A DNA stretch of 64,000 nt from Gari tellinella (GCA_922989275.2 OV277862.1:16411543-16475542), one strand, 5' to 3'; positions 1-10,281 are shown, counted from the stretch's first letter. Notes: a model not told the origin generated them from the sequence alone. A program made the numbers and translations.

Positions 1-68
1 ATTTAGTTATAGAACAGTAGCAGACGACTTAATTGCAGATGAAAAAAATACCCAGCATGCAAAGAGTT
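1..68 (-). mobile_element. F3 MITE, end fragment cut by window edge
   Basis: Ends with GCAGATGAAAAAAATACCCA and CAGCATGCAAAGAGTTA, the reverse complement of the F3 start. The rest of the copy lies outside the window. Confidence 0.75.
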
Positions 69-149
69 ATTACAATGAGGAATTTTAAAATAGTGAGTCG
101 ATCTTCCTTTTCTAATAACATTGTCATGACCAGTTAATAAAATGTCCAA

Positions 150-290
150 AATGTGTTTAAAACTATAGCAAACTGTAGTGCAGACCTTGATCAGAGGGCT
201 CTTGTTGACAGAAGCCCCTCTGATCTGGGTCTACATTGTTTGAAAAGGTTTTTACAATATACTCAGTCCCGCATTTTAAGGGTCTATAAC
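150..290 (+). mobile_element. F4 MITE, decayed copy
   Basis: Contains the F4 core (GTGCAGACCTTGATCAGAGG, then its inverted arm CCTCTGATCTGGGTCTACA) and the terminal motif AGTCCCGCAT. The outer ends have diverged, so the limits are approximate. Confidence 0.6.
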
Positions 291-491
291 ACATAAAACA
301 AGAAAATGTGCAGTATATATCTCTCTACAATCTTCAATAAGAAATATGTACTTCTTTATAGATATGTTCAAAGGAGTGATTTCAATGGGCTATTCTCCAG
401 GAGTCTTAAAGGCAATGGATCTACACAAGGAAAAACACTTTAGATGAGAACAGTCAATCTTATCCTTAACCACCATGGTGCACTCAAAGAA

Positions 492-760
492 CACATTATA
501 CTCTATAAATACATCTTTTTACTCCTTTAATTCATTCCTCCACAGAAGAAAGTAGTTACATTCTACGAAGTATTGGATGTGGAATATGAAATAATATTTT
601 CTATATCCTATCTGATGATAGCTTAAAGCAGGTTGAAAGTAAAGCAGAATACGCCTTAAGGCGTATTCTGCTTTACTTTCAACCTGCTTTATAATAAGTG
701 GTCACCTATTTTCAAAACTAGAGAACTATATAGAACTATGCTATGGGGTAAATGGTTTAA
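492..760 (-). mobile_element. F1 MITE, complete
   Basis: Reverse-orientation F1 with CTCTATAAATACATC at one end and GCTATGGGGTAAATGG at the other. The palindrome at about 630-692 has an unusual apex, ACGCCTTAAGGCGT, perfectly matched between arms. Confidence 0.8.
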
Positions 761-984
761 TTTATTCCTCCAATGAGGACAATAGTTCCACTTTATACAA
801 TCATGGATAAGGAACAGCAAATTATAAGTAATAAACTAATAAGGGAGATAATTCAATATCTGCAGATAAGACATTAGAGTTATGGTTATTGTCTGTTGTA
901 CTTCCTTAAATTACTTTCAACCTGCTTTAAAGTGGTCACCTATATTCAATACTAGAAACCAGCTATGGGGTAATTGTATGGGTT
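760..984 (-). mobile_element. F1 MITE, partial with replaced left arm
   Basis: Abuts the previous copy. It starts at the internal TTTATTCCTCC motif and ends with CTATGGGGTAATTGTATGGG-TTAA. The left arm of the palindrome is replaced by about 100 bp of unrelated sequence (about 815-905). Confidence 0.65.
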
Positions 985-1130
985 AATTAAACTATCATCT
1001 GCTATAGAATGTAATTAGGAATCTTTCTTATGGTGCTATTATTCTTGCACACATAAAGAGGAACTTTTTTCTACAGAGAAAGACTAAAGTAAATGCGTAA
1101 TAAGGCTAACTCTATTGGGCAATGGGTTAA
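985..1130 (+). mobile_element. F1 fragment, right half
   Basis: Carries CTATCATCTGCTATAGAATG through the terminus CAATGGGTTAA. The segment from GGAATCTTTCTTATGG onward recurs at 1365-1480, so this is part of a local duplication. Confidence 0.65.
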
Positions 1131-1364
1131 CCCATTAACCCATAAATACGCTTTTTACACTTTTAATTTATTCCTCCGTTTCAATTTATACAGGCGTGAA
1201 TAAATATTATAAGATAATTTTTCTATATTCTAGCAGATTATAGCTTAAAGCAGGCTGAAAGTAAAACAGAATGTGCCTTAAGGCACATTCTGCTTTACTT
1301 TCAACCTGCTTTAAGTGATCACATATCTTCAATACTAGAAACAGGCTATGGGGTAATAGGTTAA
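1127..1364 (-). mobile_element. F1 MITE, complete
   Basis: Begins TTAACCCATTAACCCATAAA and ends CTATGGGGTAATAGGTTAA. Shares its first TTAA with the preceding fragment. Apex is GTGCCTTAAGGCAC. Confidence 0.85.
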
Positions 1365-1480
1365 GGAATCTTTCTTATGGTTCTATTATTCTTGCACTCA
1401 TAGTTAAGAGGAACTATTTTCTACAGAGAAAGACTAAATTAAACACGTAATAAGGCACACTCTATGGGGCAATGGGTTAA
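1365..1480 (+). mobile_element. F1 fragment, duplicate of 1018-1130
   Basis: Starts GGAATCTTTCTTATGGTTCT and ends GGGGCAATGGGTTAA. Near-identical to the piece at 1018-1130, which points to a tandem duplication of about 350 bp. Confidence 0.7.
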
Positions 1481-1489
1481 ACACAGAAG

Positions 1490-1890
1490 AAAAGTTGTCT
1501 CAAGAGTTGTCATAAGAACAAGACATCGCTGTAGTTTACATCATATCGTACCGAGGTGAAAATCTCTCCATGAAAATCTTCAAAGGAAAACCGGGTCACC
1601 ACGCCACTATGGCTTTGGTTAAATTTGCATAAACTGACAACACTTAATTATTATGTAAGTGCATACTTAACTAGCAATAAAGCTCTCACACTTCAAAGTC
1701 GGTCACAACTTTTATCATGAAAACAAATTCTTCTCATAGTGACAATCTATGTCGTGTCACGTAATTCTGGCCCGTGTTACCTGATTTCTATAATCGTCTG
1801 TCCCAACTTGTCTATTACCGCCGCTACATTTTATGAATAAGAAGTTTTCAGCTTGGAAATGGTCTAACACATGGAAAGATGAATGAATAA
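1490..1890. other. Unassigned sequence
   Basis: About 400 bp with no hairpin, tandem repeat or convincing reading frame. Nothing recognised. Confidence 0.5.
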
Positions 1891-1897
1891 CATTTTT

Positions 1898-2155
1898 TTA
1901 ACCCATTTAACCCCATAGCCTATTTCTAGTTTAGATGAGAAGTGCATGACCACTTAAAACAGGTTGAAAGTAAAGCAGAATGTGCCTAAAGGCGCATTCT
2001 GCTTTACTTTTAGCCTGCTTTAAGCTATAATCTGCTAGAATATAGTAACTATTTCTCATTGTTCATATTCATAACTGTAAAAATTGGAACTATTTTTTTC
2101 AGAGGAGGAATAAAATAAAGGGGTACAAAGGCGTATTTATGGAAGAATGGGTTAA
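1898..2155 (+). mobile_element. F1 MITE, complete
   Basis: TTAA at both ends. Carries GCCTATTTCTAG, then the palindrome with apex GTGCCTAAAGGCGC (one arm mismatch), then AGAGGAGGAATAAA and TATTTATGG. Confidence 0.85.
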
Positions 2156-2339
2156 ATGACATCTGCTTTAATTCTGAAACTGACACACTTTCTCTCTTCG
2201 TTTGCAGACACACAAATTTAAATGAGTGACAAAAGTTTTGAATTTTTTTCAGATACTAAGATATTGATCAGGTGTATATAGCTATTGATCAGCTTTCCTA
2301 TATACTTTCAAAAAGCTAAATAACCCATTACTCCATAAA

Positions 2340-2524
2340 AGTGTGTTTTCGTTCTTTAAATATATTGCAAAATAACAAACAGTGCAGACCCTGATCAGAT
2401 GGCTCTCTATTAAAGGAGTCCTCTGATCTGGGTCAACACTGTTTGCATAGGACAAGTGTACTACTCACAGGTAAACATTTTGTAAATAACATCCATACGC
2501 ATGCCTTGGTGTTAATTGATTAAG
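2340..2524 (+). mobile_element. F4 MITE, partly decayed
   Basis: Core AACAGTGCAGACCCTGATCA and its inverted arm are followed by CATAGGACAAGTGTACTACT. The right end has drifted (CATACGCATGCC...TTAA). Confidence 0.65.
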
Positions 2525-2539
2525 TGTTCCAAAGTGACC

Positions 2540-2605
2540 AACAGTTTGGATCCTGACCAGATACAGATCTAGATATCTAGCACCTGATCTGGATACAATA
2601 TATGT
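2540..2605. mobile_element. F3-type hairpin remnant
   Basis: AACAGTTTGGATCCTGACCA is followed about 25 bp later by CCTGATCTGGATACAA. Only the core remains and no termini are visible. Confidence 0.45.
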
Positions 2606-2609
2606 GTAT

Positions 2610-2816
2610 ATGTATAGGAGTTTCAAGCTCAAATGTCAAGGTGAGATTCTGATCTACTTATCAGTTAGCTGATATTCTAAAGTCGGGCAACATTTGGCCA
2701 GATAAAAATATCAATGAAATTACACACTCCAACATCAACAATTTATCTCCACTAATTAGACGATAGTTTTTCAAGCTTACATGATTGTACAGTCACTCTA
2801 AAACAGGATAGATTAA
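2610..2816. other. Unassigned sequence
   Basis: AT-rich spacer between the F3 remnant and the next F2. Nothing recognised. Confidence 0.4.
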
Positions 2817-3009
2817 CAGGGCTCCAGAAAAGGGGAGTATTTCAAAAACTTAAATCTTTATTTCTACTTAAAACCCTATGGTGTCACTACTCATTTGAAT
2901 CGTCTCGAAGAGACGATTCTAATGAGTAGTAACACCATAGGTTTTATTGCTAAAACAAGTGAGAAACTGTTGGATTTGTGCAGTTCACTCCCCCTTGTCC
3001 GGAGCACTG
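2817..3009 (-). mobile_element. F2 MITE, complete
   Basis: Starts CAGGGCTCCAGAAAAGGGG and ends CCTTGTCCGGAGCACTG. The palindrome around GTCTCGAAGAGAC is nearly perfect. No clear target duplication is visible. Confidence 0.85.
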
Positions 3010-3024
3010 GCTTAATAGTATTTA

Positions 3025-3135
3025 TACAGGTGGCAGCTTAATGCAGGACAAAAGTATAAAGCAGAAAGCTATATATATAGCTCCTTTAGGAGTTTTCCAC
3101 TTTACTTGTGTCCTGCATTTAGTTGTCACCTGTTT
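3025..3135. mobile_element. F6 hairpin element
   Basis: ACAGGTGGCAGCTTAATGCA is mirrored by GCATTTAGTTGTCACCTGT. The apex is disturbed by an AT-rich insertion (TATATATATAG). No separate terminal repeats are seen beyond the ACAGGTG arms. Confidence 0.6.
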
Positions 3136-3230
3136 AACTCTATATTATAATTTGTATGCTGGGTAATTTTTTCGTCTGCAACAATTGTCGTCTGCTGATG
3201 TATATCCGCCGCTAGCGTTCAAAGAGTTAA
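3134..3230 (+). mobile_element. F3 MITE, core-deleted copy
   Basis: Only about 97 bp. F3 termini TTAACTC...TATGCTGGGTAATTT and CGCTAGCGTTCAAAGAGTTAA remain, and the whole palindromic core is gone. Its final TTAA is also the first TTAA of the following F1. Confidence 0.7.
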
Positions 3231-3480
3231 CCCATTACCCAATGGCCTGTTTCTAATATTGAAGATAGATAACCACTTAGGGCAGGTTAAAAGTAAAGCA
3301 GAATGCACCTTAAGGCGCATTCTACTTTACTTTCAGCCTGCTTTACGCTACCATCTACTAGAATATAGAAAATATTCCTTATGATACATATATTCATTAC
3401 TGTATAAATTGGAACTATTTTCTTCAGTGTGGGATTAAATTAGAGGCGTAAAAAGGTGTATTTATGGGGTAATGGGTTAA
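3227..3480 (+). mobile_element. F1 MITE, complete
   Basis: TTAACCCATTACCCAATGGC at the left and TATGGGGTAATGGGTTAA at the right. Shares its left TTAA with the core-deleted F3. Confidence 0.9.
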
Positions 3481-3484
3481 GAGA

Positions 3485-3945
3485 CATTAGTAATTCTTCA
3501 TAAACTTGCCAGGCCTCAAAATCCATGTTTGATTGTATTTTAACACAGCAAATATTGAAAACGTCCAAAAATATTTAGCGAAGAGGCCGTATAAAATAAG
3601 TCTTTTTAGTCGTAATAATGGTTATGTTACGCTTACAGTAATAACATTACAAATCAAAGAGATAAAGCAGATAATTTCCTCTTTGATATTTTCTATCATG
3701 GCACAAAAGATACCACTTCAAGTAGATAAACAGAAATAAGTTGAAAAGATTTCTAAACCTTTTCCCCCAATCACTGGCAAAAGTCCATACGTAAAGAACA
3801 CCTCATACAACCCTTGAGCACTAAGCCTATCTGTCTAAGACAAGCTGGCAGACCCTAGCTTGCAGACAATGTAGACCCTAAACCTCCAGCTGAAATTGCA
3901 ACCCTTTCTTATAATACAAGAGAATATAGAATAATGAATCCAATA
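3485..3945. other. Unassigned sequence
   Basis: About 460 bp without repeats or a defensible gene. The 68-codon frame at 3533-3739 has no recognisable domain. Confidence 0.45.
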
Positions 3946-3947
3946 CT

Positions 3948-4114
3948 TTAAGCTACAGTCTGCTAGAATTATTATTTTAGGAAATATTTCTTTGGCACAT
4001 ATTCATGGCTGTATAAATTGGAACTGTTTTCTGCTATATTCTGCTTTACTTTCAATCTGCTTTAAGTGGTCAGCTACCTTCAAACAAGAAACAGGCATCT
4101 GGGGTAATGGGTTA
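3948..4114. mobile_element. F1 chimera
   Basis: A '+' F1 right half (AAGCTACAGTCTGCTAGAAT ... TTGGAACTGTTTTC) joins directly to the right half of a '-' F1 (TATTCTGCTTTACTTTCAAT ... GGGGTAATGGGTTAA). The left palindrome arm and one half are lost. Confidence 0.65.
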
Positions 4115-4300
4115 AAATACTCATCTTATCGGGAGGTCTGAACACAATTGTGTCTGACAGTTTCATAATTACATTTGGCCATTGTTTGTAACACTTCATC
4201 TCTCTTTCTGACATGTGTGCCTATTCAGACAAATCAAAGAACTACTTGAGTTCATCCAGAAAGCTTATAACTTCATCAGCCACAGTCTCAATCAACTTCT

Positions 4301-4441
4301 CAGGGATCCAGATTTTGAGAGGGAGTAAACGGAACAAAACCATTTTCTCACTCATTTGTGCACCAAATCTGATACCATAGGGTTTAATGCAGAAATAAAG
4401 ATTTTTTTTTTTTTAAAATACTCCCCCTATCTGGTGCCCTG
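4301..4441 (+). mobile_element. F2 MITE, hairpin deleted
   Basis: CAGGGATCCAGATT at the left and CCCTATCTGGTGCCCTG at the right. Most of the central palindrome is missing between CAAATCTGAT and ACCATAGGGTTT. Contains a poly-T run. Confidence 0.75.
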
Positions 4442-4630
4442 TCTTCTAAATACTCTAAAGCTACTCATGTACTGGGCTGAATATAAACTGACACTGGGCT
4501 CGAGATCGATCTCTCTCTAGCACAACTGTTACATGTTTAGACTCTTTTCACATTCTAAGTATATAATTTTGTGACTGGTCACGATCTAATAATAAAAACG
4601 TTATTGTTAGAGATTCATATTGGTACGTCT

Positions 4631-4853
4631 TTAACTCTTTGCACGCTAGCGGCGGATAAACCTGCTATAATGATTACGTCTGCAAACAGATTGGATCCAG
4701 ATGAGACGCCGCGTAACACTTCATCTCATCAGGATCCAAACTGTTTGCTATTTTGACACTGAATTTAAAAGAAATTTTGAAAAATCTAATTTTAGAAGGA
4801 TAGCAGACGACAAATTGTTGCAGACGAAAAAAGTACCCAGCATGCAGAGTTAA
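4631..4853 (-). mobile_element. F3 MITE, complete
   Basis: TTAACTCTTTGCACGCTAGC at one end and CCCAGCATGCAGAGTTAA at the other. The core palindrome reads ATTGGATCCAGATGAGACGC with a partly decayed apex. Confidence 0.85.
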
Positions 4854-4939
4854 AGCAGATAAGATAAGCACAAGATATGTTACAAATTCTGAATAAATAT
4901 TATCTTCTCCAAATATCTATTAATTAAAATCAAATTATA

Positions 4940-5025
4940 CAAGCTTAAGTATATAATCTGCAAGTTTTGATCAATATCAACTACCCAATCATTTGATCTG
5001 GATCTGAACTATTTGCAAAGGTATA
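4940..5025. mobile_element. F3-type hairpin remnant
   Basis: AAGTTTTGATCAATATC and TTTGATCTGGATCTGAACTA are the two diverged core arms. No termini. Confidence 0.35.
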
Positions 5026-5107
5026 TAAATACAATGTCTAGCCATTAGAACCACCCCCCTCCCCCACCCCGTGCTTGTTTTAATTCAGTCTTCAGAGACG
5101 GATCAGG

Positions 5108-5250
5108 TTTCTTCAAGCATGCTGAAAGTAAAGCAGAATGTTCCTTTAGGAACATTCTGCTTTACTTTCAGCCTGCTTTAAACCATCTGCTAGGATATAG
5201 AAACTACTTTTTATATGGTGCATGTTCAGACGATATAAATAGATCATGAG
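5108..5250 (+). mobile_element. F1 MITE, left-truncated
   Basis: Perfect palindrome with apex GTTCCTTTAGGAAC, followed by CATCTGCTAGGATATAGAAA. The left terminus and the far right end are missing. Confidence 0.7.
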
Positions 5251-5356
5251 AAGCCGACAGCTAGTTTTCAGCAGACTATATTTATTTAGCGTTAAAAGGG
5301 TTTTCTTGTGAAGACATTGCGAACAGGTGCTAGTCTTTATGAGCTGCGCCAGACAA

Positions 5357-5470
5357 TTAACTCTTTCTACAAATCGCAACTGGACTGGTATTTGTGGACA
5401 GCTTGGACCCAGATCAGACGCCGCGTTACGCGGCATCTGATCTGGATCCAAACTTTTTGACACTTGTCTT
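5357..5470 (+). mobile_element. F3 MITE, partial
   Basis: TTAACTCTTTC at the left, then the core arm CAGCTTGGACCCAGATCAGA with apex GCCGCGTTACGCGGC. The right end cannot be traced past ACTTTTTGACA. Confidence 0.6.
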
Positions 5471-6054
5471 TAGGTTTCTTTAATTTGAAAATGTACTGAT
5501 CCTAATTTGACAATTTTTGCAGGTTACAATTTCAAAGAAACTGATATTACAGCAGGATAAGAGAAGACTTCTACTCAATGCCCCTCTCACTCTATCATGT
5601 TGGAATGCTTCCATTCTTTTATGAGTATTCTACTCGTCAAATGTCTGGAGGAGATCATAGCTATGTGCAAGCAGAGAAAGAGAGAAGAGAGCAGAGAAAG
5701 AGAAAAGATGGCAGTGAGAGAAACGAGGGTAGAGAATGACAGAAAGAACAGCAGAAAAAGGGACAAGAGTGCAGAAAAGGGACAATTAAGACAGAGAGCA
5801 GAAAACAAGAGAAAAGAACAAAGAAAGAGAGAAAAGAGGGCGGAGAAAAAAACAACAACATTTTTTCTCTATTTTTGCAGATCAAACCTTGATAACTCAC
5901 TCAAGGTGAACATACCAGTTTTTTCAAAATACAAAAACTTTGCTTACCCTGTTATTAACTTTGAAAAGTGGGCAATACTCTGGGCTGAAGTGTGTATTGA
6001 GTTATTATTTCAAAATACAGCTGAGGGATTTTTTTCCTGTCTGAAACTTCAAAT
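5471..6054. other. Unassigned sequence with a purine-rich tract
   Basis: Positions about 5670-5857 are almost all A and G on the plus strand (AGCAGAGAAAGAGAGAAGAG style). This keeps a 161-codon frame open at 5597-6082, but the predicted product is a low-complexity Lys/Arg/Glu stretch, so I do not call a gene. Pyrimidine-rich frames on the other strand are the same artefact. Confidence 0.5.
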
Positions 6055-6261
6055 TAATGGAGAATTCCAGTTTCCAATTTAGTCTAGTGCATGTTTAATT
6101 ATTTAATAAATTGTTGTATTGCAATATAACAACAGTGCAGACCCTGATCAGAACTCCCAAAGGAGCTCTGATCTGGCTCCTCAGTTTGCGTATGACAAGT
6201 GTACTCTTCACAGGTACACTGTTTGTTTAAGGACACATATATGCCGGATCTAAGGGTTTAA
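6055..6261 (+). mobile_element. F4 MITE, mostly complete
   Basis: GGAGAATTCCAGTTTCCAAT and TCTAGTGCATG match the F4 left part. The core is AACAGTGCAGACCCTGATCA with apex AACTCCCAAAGGAGCT. The right side is TATGCCGGATCTAAGGGTTTAA. Confidence 0.75.
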
Positions 6262-6299
6262 AGCCCGTGGTAAATTCATCCAAGTCTTACTGTGTAGAT

Positions 6300-6365
6300 A
6301 ATACACAGACAATAGATTTGGGATCCTTATCAGATGCCCGGCCAAATATATGACTGGATCCTGCC
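6300..6365. mobile_element. F3-type hairpin remnant
   Basis: TTTGGGATCCTTATCAGATG and ATGACTGGATCCTG are decayed inverted arms. Weak. Confidence 0.3.
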
Positions 6366-6482
6366 ATAATAATACACAATTTTTGTGAACTCCATCATTC
6401 TTATCTTTTAATTTGGGCTTTGATCATTATTTCTAGATATAAGTTGACCACACAGTGTACATGTATAAAATTCTACAGATGT

Positions 6483-6696
6483 TTAACCCTTAGCCCGCCA
6501 AATAAATTATCGTCTGCTATATTTCTCGTCTGCTTCAAGTTTCAAAGTGCTTCAAAATTGCTCAAAATTGCTGAAAATATTGTCCGAGTGTCAAACAGCT
6601 TGGATCCGGATGAGACGCCGAGTTACTCGGCGTCTCATCCGGATCCAAGCTGTTTGCATATGGAGATATAGTCGTGACTGGCAGGCTAAGGGTTAA
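6483..6696 (+). mobile_element. F3-related TTAA MITE, variant termini
   Basis: TTAACCCTTAGCCCGCCA at the left and TGGCAGGCTAAGGGTTAA at the right form matched ends unlike ordinary F3, yet the core is F3-type. The palindrome at about 6594-6658 is perfect, with apex GCCGAGTTACTCGGC and outer arms CAAACAGCTTGGATCCGG. Confidence 0.85.
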
Positions 6697-6820
6697 TGTT
6701 CAACCAACTTAATTAGTATTTATTAAAAGCTATTTACTTATAACATACATATAGAAAGTTTTATGTGCAGCATAGCAAATATGGTCTTTCCCAATAACCT
6801 GGTGGCTTATAGTCTAAATC

Positions 6821-9286
6821 TTAACCCTTTCGACTCATAGCTTGTTTTCAATATTGAAGACGGACAGTTGCTTACAGCAAGCTAAAAGTAAAGCAGAATA
6901 CTTTGTAAGGAACCTTCTGCTTTATACTTTCTGCCTGCCTTTAATTAATAACCTACCAATTTTGCTACAATGTAGGCTGTATTTCTATGACTGTAGAAAT
7001 AGACTGTAGACTGTAGGCTATTTCTATGACTGTAGAAATGGACTGTAGACTGTAGGCTATATCTATGACTGTAGAAATGGACTGTAGACTGTAGACTGAA
7101 GGCTATTTCTATGACTGTAGAAATGGACTGTAGACTGTAGACTGTAGGCTATATCTATGACTGTAGAAATGGACTGTAGACTGTAGACTGTAGGCTATAT
7201 CTATGACTGTAGAAATGGACTGTAGACTGTAGACTGTAGGCTATATCTATGACTGTAGAAATGGACTGTAGACTGTAGACTGTAGGCTATTTCTATGACT
7301 GTAGAAAGGCTATTTCTATGACTGTAGAAAGGCTATTTCTATGACTAGAAATAAACTGTAGACTGTAGGCTATTTCTATGACTGTAGAAATAGACTGCAG
7401 ACGGTAGGCTATTTCTATGACTGTAGAAATAGACTGTAGACTGTAGGCTATTTCTATGACTGTAAGAATAGACTGTAGACTGTAGGCTATTTCTATGACT
7501 GTAGAAATAGACTGTAGACTGTAGGCTATTTCTATGACTGTAGAAATAGACTAGACTGTAGGCTATTTCTATGACTGTAGGAATAGACTGTAGACTGTAG
7601 GCTATTTCTATGACTGTAGAAATAGACTGTAGACTGTAGGCTATTTCTATGACTGTAAGAATAGACTGTAGACTGTAGGCTATTTCTATGACTGTAAGAA
7701 TAGACTGTAGACTGTAGGCTACTTCTATGACTTTAAGAATAGACTGTAGACTGTAGGCTATTTCTATGACTGTAGAAATAGACTGTAGACTGTAGGCTAT
7801 TTCTATGACTGTAGAAATAGACTAGACTGTAGGCTATTTCTATGACTGTAGAAATAGACTGTAGACTGTAGGCTATTTCTATGACTGTAGAAATAGACTG
7901 TAGACTGTAGGCTATTTCTATGACTGTAGGAATAGACTGTAGACTGTAGGCTATTTCTATGACTGTAGAAATAGACTGTAGACTGTAGGCTATTTCTATG
8001 ACTGTAAGAATAGACTGTAGACTGTAGGCTATTTCTATGACTGTAAGAATAGACTGTAGACTGTAGGCTACTTCTATGACTTTAAGAATAGACTGTAGAC
8101 TGTAGGCTATTTCTATGACTGTAGAAATAGACTGTAGACTGTAGGCTATTTCTATGACTGTAGAAATAGACTGTAGACTGTAGGCTATTTCTATGACTGT
8201 AGAAATAGACTAGACTGTAGGCTATTTCTATGACTGTAGGAATAGACTGTAGACTGTAGGCTATTTCTATGACTGTAGAAATAGACTGTAGACTGTAGGC
8301 TATTTCTATGACTGTAGAAATAGACTGTAGACTGTAGGCTATTTCTATGACTGTAGAAATAGACTAGACTGTAGGCTATTTCTATGACTGTAGGAATAGA
8401 CTGTAGACTGTAGGCTATTTCTATGACTGTAGAAATAGACTGTAGACTGTAGGCTATTTCTATGACTGTAGAAATAGACTGTAGACTGTAGGCTATTTCT
8501 ATGACTGTAGAAATAGACTGTAGACTGTAGGCTATTTCTATGACTGTAGAAATAGACTGTAGACTGTAGGCTATTTCTATGACTGTAGAACTAGACTGTA
8601 GACTGTAGGCTATTTCTATGACTGTAGAACTAGACTGTAGACTGTAGGCTATTTCTATGACTGTAGAAATAGACTGTAGACGGTAGGCTATTTCTATGAC
8701 TGTAAGAATAGACTGTAGACTGTAGGCTATTTCTATGACTGTAGAAATAGACTGTAGACTGTAGGCTATTTCTATGACTGTAGAAATAGACTGTAGACTG
8801 TAGGCTATTTCTATGACTGTAAGAATAGACTGTAGACTGTAGGCTATTTCTACGACTGTAGAAATAGACTGTAGACTGTAGGCTATTTCGATGACTGTAG
8901 AAATAGACTGTAGACGGTAGGCTATTTCTATGACTGTAGAAATAGACTGTAGACTGTAGGCTATTTCTATGACTGTAGAAATAGACTGTAGACTGTAGGC
9001 TATTTCTATGACTGTAGAAATAGACTGTAGACTGTAGGCTATTTCTATGACTGTAGAAATAGACTGTAGACTGTAGGCTATTTCTATGACTGTAGGAATA
9101 GACTGTAGACTGTAGGCTATTTCTATGACTGTAGAAATAGACTGTAGACTGTAGGCTATGTCTATGACAGTAGAAATAGACTGTAGACTGTAGGCTATTT
9201 CTATGAATGTATTAAGTGGAACTCTTTTCTTTAGTGGCTTAATAAATCAAAGGCATACAAAGGTGTATCTATTGAGTCATGGGCAA
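6821..9286 (+). mobile_element. F1 MITE split by an internal minisatellite
   Basis: The left half (TTAACCCTTTCGACTCATAG, diverged palindrome to about 6945) lies before the minisatellite. The right half (TGTATTAAGTGGAACTCTTT, TTTAGTGGC, GGCATACAAAGGTGTATC, GTCATGGG) lies after it. Together they make one F1 copy. Confidence 0.75.
6971..9206. repeat. 39-bp minisatellite array
   Basis: About 2.24 kb of tandem TGTAGGCTATTTCTATGACT + GTAGAAATAGACTGTAGAC, a 39-bp unit and roughly 56 copies. Units in the first ~350 bp are longer because TGTAGAC is reiterated. Some later units lack TGTA (AATAGACTAGACTG). The unit itself is an imperfect inverted repeat (TATTTCTA / TAGAAATA). Confidence 0.97.
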
Positions 9287-9344
9287 CAACAGGCTGAAAG
9301 GAATGCAGAGTGTTCTTAAGTAATGGGTAAAGTGGAGGAAAGGG

Positions 9345-9587
9345 TTAACCCTTTACCCCATAGCCTGTAATTATGTTTCCAGTTTTGAACACTCATGTGA
9401 CCACTTAAAGCAGGTTGAAAGTAAATCAGAATGTGCCTTAATGCGCATTCTGCTTTACTTTCAGCCTGCTTTAAGCTACAACCTTCTAGCATATAGAAAA
9501 TATTTCTTATGATACTTATTCACAACTGTATAAATTTCTTCAGAGGAGGAATAAATTAAAGGCGTAAAAAAAGTATATATGGGTTAA
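9345..9587 (+). mobile_element. F1 MITE, complete
   Basis: TTAACCCTTTACCCCATAGC at the left. Palindrome apex GTGCCTTAATGCGC is mismatched between arms. Right end is TATATATGGGTTAA. Confidence 0.85.
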
Positions 9588-9712
9588 GAGATTGTGTACA
9601 ATGTCCAGAGAACGCAGAGGTTACTGTAAAGTAATCGGAAAGCTTGTCACACTCTGCGGGATGACATTTATCTCTGTTAATCCCCATACATCAAAGCAGC
9701 CTTCTATAGTTA

Positions 9713-9938
9713 TTAACACTTTGCATGCTAGCGGCGGATATAATCTGCCACAGGGATTACCTTTGCAAACAGTTTTGATCCAGATGAGACGCCGCGTAAC
9801 GCGGCGTCTCATCAGGATTCAAACTGTTCGACACTCTGACCCTGTTTTGAGAAGAAAATTAGAAAATTCTATTTTCAGAACAACAGCAGACGACAAATGT
9901 TGCAGACGAAAAAAATTACCCAGCATGCAAAGAGTTAA
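9713..9938 (-). mobile_element. F3 MITE, complete
   Basis: TTAACACTTTGCATGCTAGC at one end and CCCAGCATGCAAAGAGTTAA at the other. Apex GCCGCGTAACGCGGC. Reading frames on both strands here (9592-10035 and 9621-9812) only translate this element. Confidence 0.9.
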
Positions 9939-10077
9939 CACTAAAGAAAAGTGCACAATTCACCTACATACCCCAGTATCTAAAATCAACTTCCACAATA
10001 CCCTGGACTTGCTTCCTGTTGACACAGGACGATAAAACAATGTCCTTGTCTCCGTGAGGTAAACAGGCCGCAAGTTT

Positions 10078-10281
10078 TTAACTCTTTGCCCGCTTACGTT
10101 AAAACCATGATTTGTAACCTTTGCAAACAGTTTGGATCCAGATGAAATGCTGAGTCGCTCAACGTATCATCAGGATCAATATTGTTTGACATTCCAACTG
10201 TTTTTAAAAAGAAATTTAAAAGAAATTTTATACTTAGAATGGTAGCAGACGACAAATGTAGAACGTGAAACAAAGAGTTAT
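10078..10281 (-). mobile_element. F3 MITE, diverged
   Basis: TTAACTCTTTGCCCGCTTAC at the left, core CAGTTTGGATCCAGATGAAA with unmatched arms, right end AACAAAGAGTTA. Confidence 0.8.

Noticed and set aside
630..692. Hairpins as bacterial-type transcription terminators
   Set aside because: They are centres of repeated eukaryotic transposons, lack a following U-run rule, and recur in the same context.
5146..5463. 105-codon minus-strand frame
   Set aside because: Starts and ends inside F3 and F1 hairpins. Palindromes often leave both strands open.
5597..6082. 161-codon reading frame, the longest in the window
   Set aside because: It is kept open by a purine-rich tract, and the product is low-complexity Lys/Arg/Glu with no domain.
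6971..9206. Regularly spaced repeats that could be taken for a CRISPR array
   Set aside because: Units are directly contiguous with no unique spacers, and the setting is a eukaryotic MITE.
9592..10035. 147-codon reading frame
   Set aside because: Most of it translates an F3 MITE (9713-9938) and has an overlapping frame on the other strand through the same palindrome.
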